Of a DNA stretch of 8,186 nt, positions 6,254 through 8,186 are shown one piece after another; position 1 is the first letter of the stretch; each line of letters begins with the position of its first letter. The position numbers were made by a program, and so were the translations under genes. The DNA comes from a bacterium. GTDB taxonomy: Bacteria > Verrucomicrobiota > Verrucomicrobiae > JAJYAR01. Below the pieces are notes generated by a model. It searched no databases and was not told the origin of the DNA. It worked only from the letters and a program-made list of their open reading frames with translations. Location: the NCBI GenBank assembly GCA_021779435.1, contig JAJYAR010000095.1:1-8186 (forward strand), read 5' to 3'.

Positions 6254-8186
<1,933 letters not shown>

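Overview
The window is a GC-rich bacterial segment with five genes, all on the minus strand, so transcription runs from high to low coordinates. Gene content suggests a member of the Verrucomicrobiota, most likely Opitutaceae. The indications are a pectate lyase carrying a duplicated C-terminal module of a kind I associate with Opitutus-type extracellular proteins, a bacterial pyruvate phosphate dikinase, a chemoreceptor, and GTAGGAG-type palindromic repeats. The taxonomic call comes from pattern recognition, not from a search.

Layout in the direction of transcription. (1) 8186-6254: 3' three quarters of pyruvate phosphate dikinase (ppdK), cut by the window edge and closed by a textbook intrinsic terminator at 6197-6231. 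(2) 6077-4512: a membrane chemoreceptor (methyl-accepting chemotaxis protein) with a four-helix-bundle-type sensor and little or no HAMP domain, preceded by a sigma-28-like promoter candidate. (3) 4511-4210: a 302-base non-coding stretch holding three REP-like palindromic repeats, then the highly structured leader of the next gene. (4) 4209-1789: a secreted family 9 pectate lyase with an FN3-like domain and two copies of a module of about 130 residues. (5) 1788-1647: a spacer with a 9-bp hairpin and a 12-bp palindrome. (6) 1646-384 and 380-1 (partial): two tandem, clearly paralogous exported helical proteins of unknown function, only 3 bases apart.

How the genes may fit together (inference): a motile bacterium that degrades plant cell walls would use the lyase to cleave pectin outside the cell, the receptor to steer movement, and PPDK for pyrophosphate-dependent interconversion of PEP and pyruvate. 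Only the two tandem paralogues look like a real operon. The ppdK terminator, the promoter candidate and the long REP-bearing spacer suggest the other genes are transcribed separately. I see no mobile element with a transposase, no RNA gene and no CRISPR array. The least explained items are the tandem exported paralogues, the folded leader that buries the lyase start codon, and the REP cluster.
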